A DNA stretch of 64,000 bases. Source: Mucilaginibacter sp. MD40 (GTDB taxonomy: Bacteria > Bacteroidota > Bacteroidia > Sphingobacteriales > Sphingobacteriaceae). Within the stretch, counting starts at the first letter, position 1, and the number at the start of each line of letters is the position of its first letter. The stretch is taken from positions 4,171,004 to 4,235,003 of the forward strand of contig NZ_NRSW01000001.1 in assembly GCF_002288635.1 (NCBI RefSeq). Direction: 5' to 3'. This document shows, in pieces, positions 17,346 to 25,150 of the stretch. The notes under the pieces are model-generated. The model was not told the origin of the DNA, made no database searches, and was given only the letters and a program-made list of their open reading frames with translations. Position numbers and translations under genes: made by a program.

Positions 17346-18140
17346 ATGGAAACGTTATCAGTGCTATTGGTCATTGGTTCGACTCCCTTTATGATTGAAC
17401 CGGAAAATTTACAGCTGAGGCAATTTAACAAACAGGATAATGTTATCGCCTTCGATAGCCTCACACAGCAGAAAGGGTATTATTCCGCTACGTTTGATAC
17501 AAGCCGCCACAAGGTCATCGTGAAGGAAAAAAAATTTGGCGAACATCATGCGGATACGATCGACGTTGTTCTTCCATCACAAATACTCCATTCACCGAAC
17601 TCTTTAACCGACGATCAGGTGAGTGATTTGAACCTGTTAAGTAAAGGCAAAGAACTCGGATTTTTTCTTGCTGATCGGGATACGGCGCTTAGATTATCGG
17701 GAGTACTTCTGAATATTGACTTGGCAGGTACAGATTTTACCATTGACTGGCGTCTGAAAGAGCTGAGAGAAACGGAATTTCCATGGAAGAACATCAGTTT
17801 ACGGGATATGGAAATGTCGGATAACGGAGAAGAATATCTTTGCTTTTATCACATAGATACCCACGAGCTGTATATACCCGGCGAAGACCTTTTTGAACTT
17901 CCTCAAAACGTAGTGCTGCTGGAAATACCCAACGAAATCAAGCTCGATCCGGTGGCCGTGGCCAGGGAATTTGGTATCGGTGAAACAGACCTTTTACCGG
18001 ATCATCCCTTTCAGATGAACATTGCTGCCAGGGTAACCCCGCTATCTGAAACCGGGTTGTCCGCTTTTATTGCAGAATACATCAAAAGGCGAGACCATTT
18101 AACAGCGGATGATAGTCTTGTTCGCAGACGGGGACGATAA
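17346..18140 (+). CDS. Hypothetical ICE protein of unknown function
   Basis: A 264-residue soluble protein. ATG 17346, just after the bPH2 stop, is preferred over an in-frame ATG at 17226 lying inside the previous gene. There is no signal peptide, membrane segment or recognisable catalytic motif. The sequence is acidic until its last residues, which are a basic tail ending in RRRGR. I do not recognise the family. Confidence 0.65.
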   Translation: METLSVLLVIGSTPFMIEPENLQLRQFNKQDNVIAFDSLTQQKGYYSATFDTSRHKVIVKEKKFGEHHADTIDVVLPSQILHSPNSLTDDQVSDLNLLSKGKELGFFLADRDTALRLSGVLLNIDLAGTDFTIDWRLKELRETEFPWKNISLRDMEMSDNGEEYLCFYHIDTHELYIPGEDLFELPQNVVLLEIPNEIKLDPVAVAREFGIGETDLLPDHPFQMNIAARVTPLSETGLSAFIAEYIKRRDHLTADDSLVRRRGR

Positions 18141-18222
18141 TGCGTCACTTTTGTTAACCGATCTACACGACAGTCGGCTGCCGCATTCGCAGCTGCACAT
18201 CTTTATTAAATCTTACCCAATC

Positions 18223-18489
18223 ATGGCATTACAGGTATTAACCGTTGATGACCTGGAAAAATTCCGGGTACAACTTTTGACCGATATTGAAAACCTGCTC
18301 AACACCAAACAACCTAAAAAATGGCTTAAGACCCAAGACGTCATGGAGTTGCTTGGAATATCAGAAATCACTTTGCAGAATTTAAGAAACCGCGGCCAGA
18401 TACCCTTTAGAAAATTAGGCGGCACCTGCTATTACAGTGCGGAGGAGATTGACGATTACCTGACTAAATCAAAATATACATCTTTGTGA
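18223..18489 (+). CDS. Excisionase-family helix-turn-helix protein
   Basis: An 88-residue DNA-binding protein. ATG 18223 is chosen over an upstream in-frame start at 18109, which overlaps the previous gene. The C-terminal half has the MerR/excisionase-type winged helix (WLKTQDVMELLGISEITLQN, then GQIPFRKLGGTCYYSAEEID). Small proteins of this type near ICE ends usually control excision or transfer genes. It is the last plus-strand gene before the element's terminator. Confidence 0.8.
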   Translation: MALQVLTVDDLEKFRVQLLTDIENLLNTKQPKKWLKTQDVMELLGISEITLQNLRNRGQIPFRKLGGTCYYSAEEIDDYLTKSKYTSL

Positions 18490-18563
18490 GCTACCCGAAT
18501 GCAAAACTGAATGGTAGATCTGCACTTTAACTTGAACCGGACTCAGCTGCTTCAGTTTATAGG

Positions 18564-18597
18564 AAAAAGCCTCAGATCTTTAGGTCTGAGGCTTTTT
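18564..18597 (+). terminator. Bidirectional intrinsic terminator
   Basis: Perfect 13-bp stem AAAAAGCCTCAGA / TCTGAGGCTTTTT with an 8-base loop. It lies between the convergent HTH gene (plus) and XRE gene (minus), and has A and T runs on the two arms, so it can serve both strands. Confidence 0.9.
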
Positions 18598-18603
18598 CCG
18601 TCA

Positions 18604-19134
18604 TCAAGCTATTTGCAATTGCTTTTCATAATCATATTTGTTGTATTTCTCATCAGCTTCTTTCTCTCTTTGTAACGTCAGCAATTCATTCTTGATCTGT
18701 ATTTTTAACCACAAGTCGGCCGAAGTATGGAAGAAATGCGCAAACTTTAAAGCCAGTTCAGTATTAAACCGCCGGTCACTACGATAATACTTATTTAAGT
18801 TTGCTCCGTCCACTTCTATAAACCGCGCAAAAGCTGTCTTATTGATTCCCAGTACTTTAAGAAAATCATTTGCGAATTGTTCGATCGTACAAATATTTTC
18901 AAATGAAACGAGATCGTCCTGTAGATAATGATCCATGCGGTATTGCACAGCCAACATGGCATTTTTCAGTAAACGCCCGGGCGAGCGTTTACTGTGATGT
19001 AATTTGGCTAATTCAGCCATTTCTGCCTTCTTCTTCGGATCCCTGTTATACCCGTCATTAGGCCCTATAGTCAGCTCTGCTGACAACGTGCCCCGGCGTT
19101 CCCTAAGTTGTTTAACTACTTTTGTCCTGTCCAT
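18604..19134 (-). CDS. XRE/HigA-like helix-turn-helix protein
   Basis: A 176-residue protein when started at ATG 19134; an in-frame start at 19197 would overlap the upstream reading frame much more. The C-terminal third holds an XRE-type helix-turn-helix: FANDFLKVLGINKTAFARFI, then NLNKYYRSDRRFNTELALKF and LWLKIQ, a pattern close to HigA antitoxins. It overlaps by 23 bases the upstream, broken GNAT-like gene, so the two form a two-gene unit of toxin-antitoxin shape. Whether it is an antitoxin or just an element regulator cannot be decided from sequence. Confidence 0.7.
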   Translation of the reverse strand: MDRTKVVKQLRERRGTLSAELTIGPNDGYNRDPKKKAEMAELAKLHHSKRSPGRLLKNAMLAVQYRMDHYLQDDLVSFENICTIEQFANDFLKVLGINKTAFARFIEVDGANLNKYYRSDRRFNTELALKFAHFFHTSADLWLKIQIKNELLTLQREKEADEKYNKYDYEKQLQIA

Positions 19135-19660
19135 CTTTACTATCTTTTGGTGGTGTAAGGTATTCCGCAATAAGTGCGTCCCCGTCTTCATCTGCAATTA
19201 CCATGGTCGTATCTCCAAAGCGCTTCGCATAATATTTGGATGAATAAACACTCATCAATTTCTTCTCATCTTCTTTCTTCTCTTCCATGACATCAAATTG
19301 AAGGTAGCCTTTAAAATGTCCCACCCCTTAAATAAGGCTGAGCTGATAGGCATAGGCTATCAGGCAACCCGCCACCCGGTCATATTTCTTTTTATCTTTT
19401 CTATTATGAGGGGCAACCTCAACAAAAGCCATATACGGCTCTTTTTTATCTATCAACTGGAAAATCATACATCCTTCGATAACCGAAGGAGTCTCTTCCG
19501 TTATTAAAAGGTAACCTGTTGCATTCGGTAGCCTTTTTAACTCTTTATCGAAATTAAATCTCCAGCCCTGTTGTATGGAGGGCAACTCTGCAACCTTGCC
19601 TTTTTTAATCAGGGCAGCCACTTCTTCCATAGTAGCAGCCTTTATTATTTTAACCTTCAT
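19112..19660 (-). pseudogene. GNAT-like acetyltransferase gene interrupted by an in-frame stop
   Basis: Two open stretches, 19660-19328 (110 codons) and 19327-19112, lie in the same reading frame and are separated by a single TAA at 19330-19328. Joined, they give about 182 residues. The first part carries a GNAT-like motif (FVEVAPHNRKDKKKYDRVAG, then CLIAYAYQLSL). The second (GHFKGYLQFDV, then LMSVYSSKYYAKRFGDTTM) is the expected C-terminal half. GTG 19324 and ATG 19288 just after the stop could allow reinitiation and a split protein. The simplest reading is one nonsense mutation; sequencing error is possible. Confidence 0.75.
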
Positions 19661-19771
19661 GCTACCGCATATACTTCATATCGTTCCGATTTTATGATCT
19701 TTAATAAAGATACGAAAATTATTTTATTGGTACAAATCGTACCAGCTCTCGTTTTTTAATGTTAGCTCTAA

Positions 19772-21103
19772 CTAAGCAACCTCTTTATTTATGGCATTGA
19801 ATTTGGTCACAGGCTGATCTGCCGGCTCTTTCTTTTTGCCACCCCGCGTAATAAGCGCCCCGTTTATAGCATTGGTGATGATACTATCCTCTAAGTCTGC
19901 TAAATATATACGGGTATCAGCCTGTGTTTCGTGCCCCATAGCTTCCTGGATGATCTTGATATCGACATCCGCCTCATTTAAATGGCTGGCGAATCCATGA
20001 CGCAAGGCATTTGATGTAAACTGTTTATTCCATCCCACAGCCTCCGCCATAGCTTTTGCATCTTCGTTGAAATCCTTTAACGCGGAATCGATTCTCACAT
20101 CAATTTTCTTTGCCGAATCATGTTCTTTCATGACGAACGGAAAGATGTAACCCGCATCTGACTGCTCGTGAAAGTCTTCAAATAAATTAATGATCCGTAC
20201 AGCCTCCGGGTGCAATTCGAAATCATAATTTCGTTTGTTCTTGGAACGTTTATAAACAATGCCGTTATTGACAAACTGTTCTTTTTTCAGCTTGATCATG
20301 TCATTGAAGTTCATTCCCCTTGCATAATACATAAATTGCATAAGCAGGTGGGAGCGGTAAATCCGCGTATCCTTGGCAGGCTTGAGGTTAAGCAACCGTT
20401 CCCAATAATCCGATTTGATCGACCTCTTTTTTGTTCTGATCCTTTTATAGGCTTTAAATTTAATATACTTTTTGGGATGGTGATCCTTGCTGCACAATCC
20501 ATCCTCAATGGCTAGGTTCCAAACCCGGTAATAAGTTCTTAGATAATGACTTCTGGTCGATTCGCTTGTTCCGGAGATCTGCCGTTCATAAGCTTCGTGA
20601 TCTGCTTTCGTAAAAGCAAGAAACATCTTATCCTTATCCTTCAGCAATTTTTTTACGGTGAGTTTGTTGTTATAAAACACATTTGCATATCCCGGATTGT
20701 CAATGGCGTCATAATGATCAACAAGGGACTGGATATAAGCCAGTATCCTATTTGGCTTTTCAGCAGCAGGGGTTAAGCTTACATTGGAAGTAAGGGCGGC
20801 TTTAATCTCTACATGGGTGATCAAACGACCAGCCTTTTCAGCGGTTTTAATCTCATAATGTATATCATCCTCCATCTTTTTGATCTTGGAAACTAAGGCT
20901 TTGTACTTAGGATGAGACGATCTTGGGCTATTGTTTTCGCTATTCCAATTTGCAATAGAACTACTATAACCCGTAGACATGTATTTAGTATCACGGTTCT
21001 GCGTCATTCTGATCCTAACTTCATGCTCACCCATGACGTAGTTATTTTCAGTGTCTAAAATTGTCCGATACGTCCATAGTACCGCTTTAACTGCAATTTC
21101 CAT
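19772..21103 (-). CDS. int: Tyrosine recombinase (ICE integrase)
   Basis: A 443-residue site-specific recombinase. The N-terminal part carries the Bacteroidota arm-binding region, the middle the SAM-like core-binding domain (YANVFYNNKLTVKKLLK), and the C-terminal part the catalytic domain: an arginine in YARGMNFNDMIKL near residue 262, ALRHGFASHL near 368, GHETQADTRIYL with the nucleophile tyrosine near 399. The HxxR histidine position reads asparagine, as often seen in Bacteroidota integrases. It is transcribed away from the att site about 210 bases to its right. Confidence 0.92.
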   Translation of the reverse strand: MEIAVKAVLWTYRTILDTENNYVMGEHEVRIRMTQNRDTKYMSTGYSSSIANWNSENNSPRSSHPKYKALVSKIKKMEDDIHYEIKTAEKAGRLITHVEIKAALTSNVSLTPAAEKPNRILAYIQSLVDHYDAIDNPGYANVFYNNKLTVKKLLKDKDKMFLAFTKADHEAYERQISGTSESTRSHYLRTYYRVWNLAIEDGLCSKDHHPKKYIKFKAYKRIRTKKRSIKSDYWERLLNLKPAKDTRIYRSHLLMQFMYYARGMNFNDMIKLKKEQFVNNGIVYKRSKNKRNYDFELHPEAVRIINLFEDFHEQSDAGYIFPFVMKEHDSAKKIDVRIDSALKDFNEDAKAMAEAVGWNKQFTSNALRHGFASHLNEADVDIKIIQEAMGHETQADTRIYLADLEDSIITNAINGALITRGGKKKEPADQPVTKFNAINKEVA

Positions 21104-21146
21104 AGCAATGTATTAGATATATTATCTTTAAAATGCATGCTACCCT

Positions 21147-21161
21147 GCATGCAAGTGGTCA
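21147..21161 (+). repeat. Core-like copy of the attachment sequence
   Basis: GCATGCAAGTGGTCA matches 14 of 15 bases of GCATGCAAGAGGTCA at 21319-21333 in the tRNA-Ala fragment. It lies just upstream of the integrase start, where arm or accessory recombinase sites are expected. It may be a second core-type site or a trace of an earlier insertion. Confidence 0.55.
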
Positions 21162-21175
21162 GTTAAATTCACAGC

Positions 21176-21195
21176 TGTGATAAACCTGTGATAAA
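21176..21195 (+). repeat. Direct repeat TGTGATAAA x2, candidate integrase/excisionase binding sites
   Basis: TGTGATAAA occurs at 21176-21184 and 21187-21195, an 11-base step of about one helical turn. Placement between int and the att core suits arm-type sites for the integrase or excisionase. This is inference from spacing and position. Confidence 0.4.
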
Positions 21196-21283
21196 ACAAA
21201 TGTAGTGATATCGGGTCTAAAATACCAAATAAATTAGTAAATAAATTTTGATAAAATGTTTATTATCAGACATTTGATTGAAA

Positions 21284-21303
21284 TGTATAATTATGTATAA
21301 TTA
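21284..21303 (+). repeat. Tandem repeat TGTATAATTA x2 beside the att core
   Basis: Two exact adjacent copies of a 10-base unit end 12 bases before the tRNA-Ala fragment. They are AT-rich and in phase with the helix. They could be protein-binding sites of the excision complex or simply AT-rich filler. Confidence 0.35.
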
Positions 21304-21315
21304 GTAAAAAGCCGT

Positions 21316-21357
21316 ATGGCATGCAAGAGGTCATCGGTTCGACTCCGATATTCTCCA
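21316..21357 (+). other. ICE attachment site: 3' fragment of tRNA-Ala(GGC)
   Basis: The fragment starts in an anticodon loop reading ATGGCAT (anticodon GGC), continues with the 3' anticodon stem GCAAG, variable loop, a perfect T-arm (ATCGG, loop TTCGACT, CCGAT), the acceptor 3' strand ATTCTCC and discriminator A; no CCA is encoded. The 5' half of the tRNA is missing: the sequence upstream of ATGGCAT is unrelated AT-rich DNA. This is the footprint of an element integrated into a tRNA gene. The intact tRNA should be rebuilt at the other end of the element, left of this window. Confidence 0.85.
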
Positions 21358-21360
21358 CTT

Positions 21361-21392
21361 AAAAAACCGTTTACTGTAGTAAACGGTTTTTT
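21361..21392 (+). terminator. Intrinsic terminator of the disrupted tRNA-Ala gene
   Basis: Perfect 14-bp stem AAAAAACCGTTTAC / GTAAACGGTTTTTT with a 4-base loop, three bases after the tRNA 3' end. It marks the return to host chromosome. Confidence 0.9.
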
Positions 21393-21688
21393 GCTTTTCC
21401 GGCACCCAACAAGCATCAATTAAAGCAGGTTTTGTATTAATACTAATGATACGTATTAGCTAAATTAATTGATACCGTTACTCAGTATTCGCTTGCATCT
21501 TAAAAAAATGTAATACACAATAATACAATGTTTTACATCATAAAAATTTATATTACCGGGCTGCATAAACAGTATAAAATTCTTGTTTAAGCAATTTATG
21601 TGTACTAAATTTATCTTAATAATTTTTTACCCGATACCTGCTTAAAACTGGTGTTGGGAAATTAAATATTCATCTAAACCACACACAC
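21393..21688. other. AT-rich intergenic region before the phospholipase D-like gene
   Basis: About 300 bases of AT-rich DNA with no ORF or RNA gene that I can support. It should contain the promoter of the downstream gene, but I cannot identify a convincing pair of promoter boxes. Confidence 0.4.
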
Positions 21689-23461
21689 ATGAAACCTTTT
21701 GCAAAAGCCTACGCAAACAACGACGTAGCAATTATCAGTTGGAAGTATTTTTCAAAAATTGAATCATGCCTCGGTTTTGGAATTCAACGGGAAGACCAAC
21801 AGACCGGAGAAAAAATAAACCTCCCTGCATGGGTAGGTTTTGAAGGACAACAAAACCCCGACTGGGAAATGAAGGACACCTTTATCTGGCCTATTCAAAA
21901 ATTTAGCTGGAAAGACCTTACCGCCCCTAAAAATAAATCTTATTTGTATCACATCATTCCACTTATTGGCACCGTGGACAATCTGGCCCCTACCCAGGAT
22001 ACTTCCCTCCACCTAAAAACCAACGCCGTGCAGATTTCGCCGGGAACAAGACCAATAAAAGTGTATTTTAACAGGGGTATTCTTTCTACCCAATTTATAG
22101 CAAGGCAATTACCACATAATAGCGCCGAAAGCCCTCAATTAGGTACGCTTAAAGACCACATCGCTACTCCCGGCGACGCTTTGAGAAACGCACTGTCGGG
22201 AGATATTAGAACAGCCTTACCCTCATTGTTAAGAAAAGCAGTTGCTAAAAACGGCAAATGCTACCTGGCTTTATACGAACTTACCGACCCTGAACTCATA
22301 AATGAGTTAAAATTAGCCAGGAACAACATCGAAATAATATTATCCAATGCCGACGGATCTAAAACTACGACCGATGCAGACGGGAAGAAACATACCACTA
22401 AACTTCTTGATGACGAGAATAAGCAGTTCCGCAAAGAGCTAAAAAATGCCGGGGTTATTGTTCATGACCGTTTTGTTCCGGCAACACATATTGGCCACAA
22501 CAAATTTGTATTGTATGCAGACCATACAGATAAGCCGCTAATTGTACTCACGGGCAGTACCAACTGGACTTCGACCGGATTATGTGCACAATCTAACAAC
22601 ACAATTATACTGGAAGATGCTGCCCTGGCACAATCATACAAAGATTACTGGAACCGTTTATTAAAAGACACTAACGATAACAATAGCCAACAAGGTAAGG
22701 AACTCAGGCAATCCAATCAGAAACGCTTCCCATCAGCCGATGCCAATCCCGGGGTATGGTTTTCACCAAATACAAACAGTGCAACCAAACCACCTGCAGG
22801 TACAATAAATGTAAACAACGACCCTACCCAACCATTGGACCTAAAAGAAATGTTTGATGCGATAGAAACAGCTGAGAAAAGTATTTTATTCCTGGAGTTT
22901 CAGCCGGGCTCGCCAAGCGTACTGGACAAAATCCTTAGTGTTCAACAACGCAAACCCCATTTATATATTCGCGGCGCAGCTACAGATTCTAAAGCTATAG
23001 AAGACTATAATACAACGTTATATAGCGGTAGATCTGCCGAACCAGACTTTTATAGCGTTGTTGCCGCATCGGCAATAAAAGATCAGTTTTCCTACTGGGA
23101 AGCTGAATTATTGAGTGCCGGTCACGCTATTATCCATAACAAGATCGTAGTAATAGATCCTTTCACTGATAATTGCAAAGTGTTTACAGGCAGTCACAAC
23201 CACGGTTATCGCGCATCAGCATTTAACGATGAAAACCTGCTTTGCATTAAGGGAGACAAGCAGGTTGCAGCTGCTTATGCGGCGCACGTTATTGATCTGT
23301 ACGACCATTACAGGTGGCGATACACGATCATCGCTCAAGGTAAAGACGATGGAGGGAACAGGGCTTTTCGGGGTTTAAAAACCACTGACGTATGGCAAGA
23401 CAAATACTTTGATAAAGCTACAGGGCAGGCGTTTGAACATATTACCGTGCCGCACCCTTAA
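21689..23461 (+). CDS. Phospholipase D-like protein with two HKD motifs
   Basis: A 590-residue protein of the PLD superfamily. The first HKD half-site is GHNKFVLYAD with H270, followed by LTGSTNWTSTG. The second is HNKIVVIDPF with H483, followed by FTGSHNHG. Both halves are intact, so an active phosphodiesterase (lipase or nuclease) is expected. There is no signal peptide, so it is probably cytoplasmic. The N-terminal ~130 residues form an unrecognised domain. It lies directly beside the att site, isolated by terminators on both sides, which suits an acquired cargo or defence gene; the substrate is unknown. Confidence 0.85.
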   Translation: MKPFAKAYANNDVAIISWKYFSKIESCLGFGIQREDQQTGEKINLPAWVGFEGQQNPDWEMKDTFIWPIQKFSWKDLTAPKNKSYLYHIIPLIGTVDNLAPTQDTSLHLKTNAVQISPGTRPIKVYFNRGILSTQFIARQLPHNSAESPQLGTLKDHIATPGDALRNALSGDIRTALPSLLRKAVAKNGKCYLALYELTDPELINELKLARNNIEIILSNADGSKTTTDADGKKHTTKLLDDENKQFRKELKNAGVIVHDRFVPATHIGHNKFVLYADHTDKPLIVLTGSTNWTSTGLCAQSNNTIILEDAALAQSYKDYWNRLLKDTNDNNSQQGKELRQSNQKRFPSADANPGVWFSPNTNSATKPPAGTINVNNDPTQPLDLKEMFDAIETAEKSILFLEFQPGSPSVLDKILSVQQRKPHLYIRGAATDSKAIEDYNTTLYSGRSAEPDFYSVVAASAIKDQFSYWEAELLSAGHAIIHNKIVVIDPFTDNCKVFTGSHNHGYRASAFNDENLLCIKGDKQVAAAYAAHVIDLYDHYRWRYTIIAQGKDDGGNRAFRGLKTTDVWQDKYFDKATGQAFEHITVPHP

Positions 23462-23492
23462 AACACTGAAGATTAAAGAGCAGATAGAAGCA

Positions 23493-23520
23493 AAACCGCT
23501 TATCTTCAAGTAAGCGGTTT
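23493..23520 (+). terminator. Intrinsic terminator after the PLD-like gene
   Basis: 10-bp stem AAACCGCTTA / TAAGCGGTTT with an 8-base loop, followed by CCTTTTTATT. It begins about 30 bases after the stop codon. Confidence 0.8.
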
Positions 23521-23617
23521 CCTTTTTATTCCATCTTGAAGCATTATTTTCATCTCGCAAATGTCAACTTCAGTTTTTATTTAGAATTGATACTTTATTT
23601 CGCATAAAAAATAGAGG

Positions 23618-24634
23618 ATGTTGTACGCGCTTTTTTTTATAGTTGCTATAGTGGCTTTTGGCCTTAGCGCCGTATGCGGTGGCGGCGCCAGCTTTATATT
23701 GCTACCTTTTCTGGGCATTATTTTACCTGCGGCCCAGGTGCCGGCTGCTATGTCTGTAGGGTCGGCGGCAAGCAGCGTTTCGCGGCTTTTGATCTTTAAA
23801 AAGCACATCCGGTGGGATATTGTTATGCGTTTTGTACCGCCTGCATTACCCGCTGTTTGGTTAGGGGCCAAATTGTTAAGCAGCATTAACCCCGCTTGGA
23901 TGGAATTTGTGATCGGGCTGTTTTTGGTCATCAACATTCCGTTTATATTTAAAAAAGACGCCCCATCCCAAAAAAAGCGATCTAAGTGGATACTGCCTGT
24001 AATTGGTTTAGCCACAGGTTTTATTTCAGGATTAACTGGCGCTGTCGGTCTATTATTTAATCGCTTTTATCTTAATTACGGCCTCAGTAAGGAACAAATT
24101 GTTGCTACACGCGCGGCAAATGAATTATTACTGCATTTGGTTAAAATTATATTGTATGGAGCTTTTGGCCTGCTCACCCCGCAATCGGCCTGGGCAGGCT
24201 TGCTCATTTCTGTTGCAGCGGTAGTTTCGGCATGGTGCACAAAAAAACTCTTGCTGCTGTTTACTGAACAAAGTTTCAGGCGTACAGGCTTTACAGCCAT
24301 GGTACTATCTGGTGTATTGATGCTTGGCAGTTCGGTAAAAACTTTGCGCACCAAAGAAAATGTAAAACTGGGGTTTACCTGGATTGAACATGGGATGGAG
24401 GCCCAATTGGCTACAAAACAGCAGCGCTACGCTGTTGAACTGGGCCTTGATGAAGGGATAGAACTGGAACGTGCTGTTAAACTTACAGACTTGCCTTACA
24501 CAAGGCAATTACATATTTCGCGACTCGCACAAAACGCGCACATACTTCTTATAGAAGAAGTTTTGGGCTGGGGCAGCCGCTCCTATGAGCTATATGTAAA
24601 GAGAAACGGACGATTGCTCAAATATGAGTTTTAA
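23618..24634 (+). CDS. TSUP (TauE/SafE) family permease with C-terminal soluble domain
   Basis: A 338-residue protein. The first ~245 residues have about eight TM segments in two repeats, each with the family's glycine-rich loop (SAVCGGGASFILLPFLGI and GFISGLTGAVGLLFNRFYL). TSUP proteins export or import sulfite, sulfonates or other organic anions. The last ~90 residues form a soluble extension (TWIEHGMEAQLATKQQRYAV onwards) that typical TSUP permeases lack. The substrate cannot be inferred. Confidence 0.8.
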   Translation: MLYALFFIVAIVAFGLSAVCGGGASFILLPFLGIILPAAQVPAAMSVGSAASSVSRLLIFKKHIRWDIVMRFVPPALPAVWLGAKLLSSINPAWMEFVIGLFLVINIPFIFKKDAPSQKKRSKWILPVIGLATGFISGLTGAVGLLFNRFYLNYGLSKEQIVATRAANELLLHLVKIILYGAFGLLTPQSAWAGLLISVAAVVSAWCTKKLLLLFTEQSFRRTGFTAMVLSGVLMLGSSVKTLRTKENVKLGFTWIEHGMEAQLATKQQRYAVELGLDEGIELERAVKLTDLPYTRQLHISRLAQNAHILLIEEVLGWGSRSYELYVKRNGRLLKYEF

Positions 24635-24660
24635 TAACCAATCTTTTGAAAAAGAAGTGC

Positions 24661-24948
24661 TTAGTTTAGCATAATCTTTTCGAAATAAATTTCGGGCAGC
24701 ATTAGGATGCCTTTCTCCCCGCAGTCTGTTTCAATAATATGGATGTACTGATAATTATTACATAACTGGTCATAAATCTGGTCAACCAGTTTAACGGTAA
24801 AGGAAGTTTTGTCGGCAATGGCGTTGCTTTGTAAACACATTACTGTGTTTTTACCTTTAAGGGCAAAATCATAAATATAGCCCTCAGAATGCAATTGGGT
24901 AAGCCTGCTGGTGAGCATACCACTCACTCTTTTCTTTGTACTGTTCAT
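24661..24948 (-). CDS. Hypothetical protein
   Basis: A 95-residue soluble protein convergent with the TSUP gene, whose stop lies only 26 bases away. There is no signal peptide, membrane segment or catalytic motif. Middle strands (DFALKGKNTVMCLQSN, YQYIHIIETDCGEKGILML) suggest a small alpha/beta fold. Family not recognised. Confidence 0.5.
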   Translation of the reverse strand: MNSTKKRVSGMLTSRLTQLHSEGYIYDFALKGKNTVMCLQSNAIADKTSFTVKLVDQIYDQLCNNYQYIHIIETDCGEKGILMLPEIYFEKIMLN

Positions 24949-25075
24949 GATGTAAAACGGATTTATTAAGTATCAGCAAATATCAATCCAATAATACATT
25001 AACGAGCTAACAATCAAACTATTGCCGTATCTTCCAAAAAGCCCCTATTTTTTATTTTCTCTGTTTTATAAAAAA

Positions 25076-25097
25076 AGCCATCCCTGCTTGGATGGCT
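25076..25097 (-). terminator. Intrinsic terminator for the GG-leader peptide gene
   Basis: 8-bp stem AGCCATCC / GGATGGCT with a 6-base loop. On the minus strand it is followed by a T run (the A run at 25070-25076 on plus). It lies about 55 bases downstream of the peptide stop codon. Confidence 0.75.
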
Positions 25098-25150
25098 AAG
25101 AAAAATTATAATTTATATTTCAAATGGACTAATGACAATTCAATATATAA

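Noticed and set aside
19328-19660. Two independent small genes at 19112-19324 and 19328-19660
   Set aside because: Both stretches share one reading frame separated by a single stop codon, and together make one GNAT-like protein.
21311-21360. Complete tRNA gene
   Set aside because: Only the 3' half from the anticodon loop is present; the upstream sequence cannot form the acceptor, D-arm or 5' anticodon stem.
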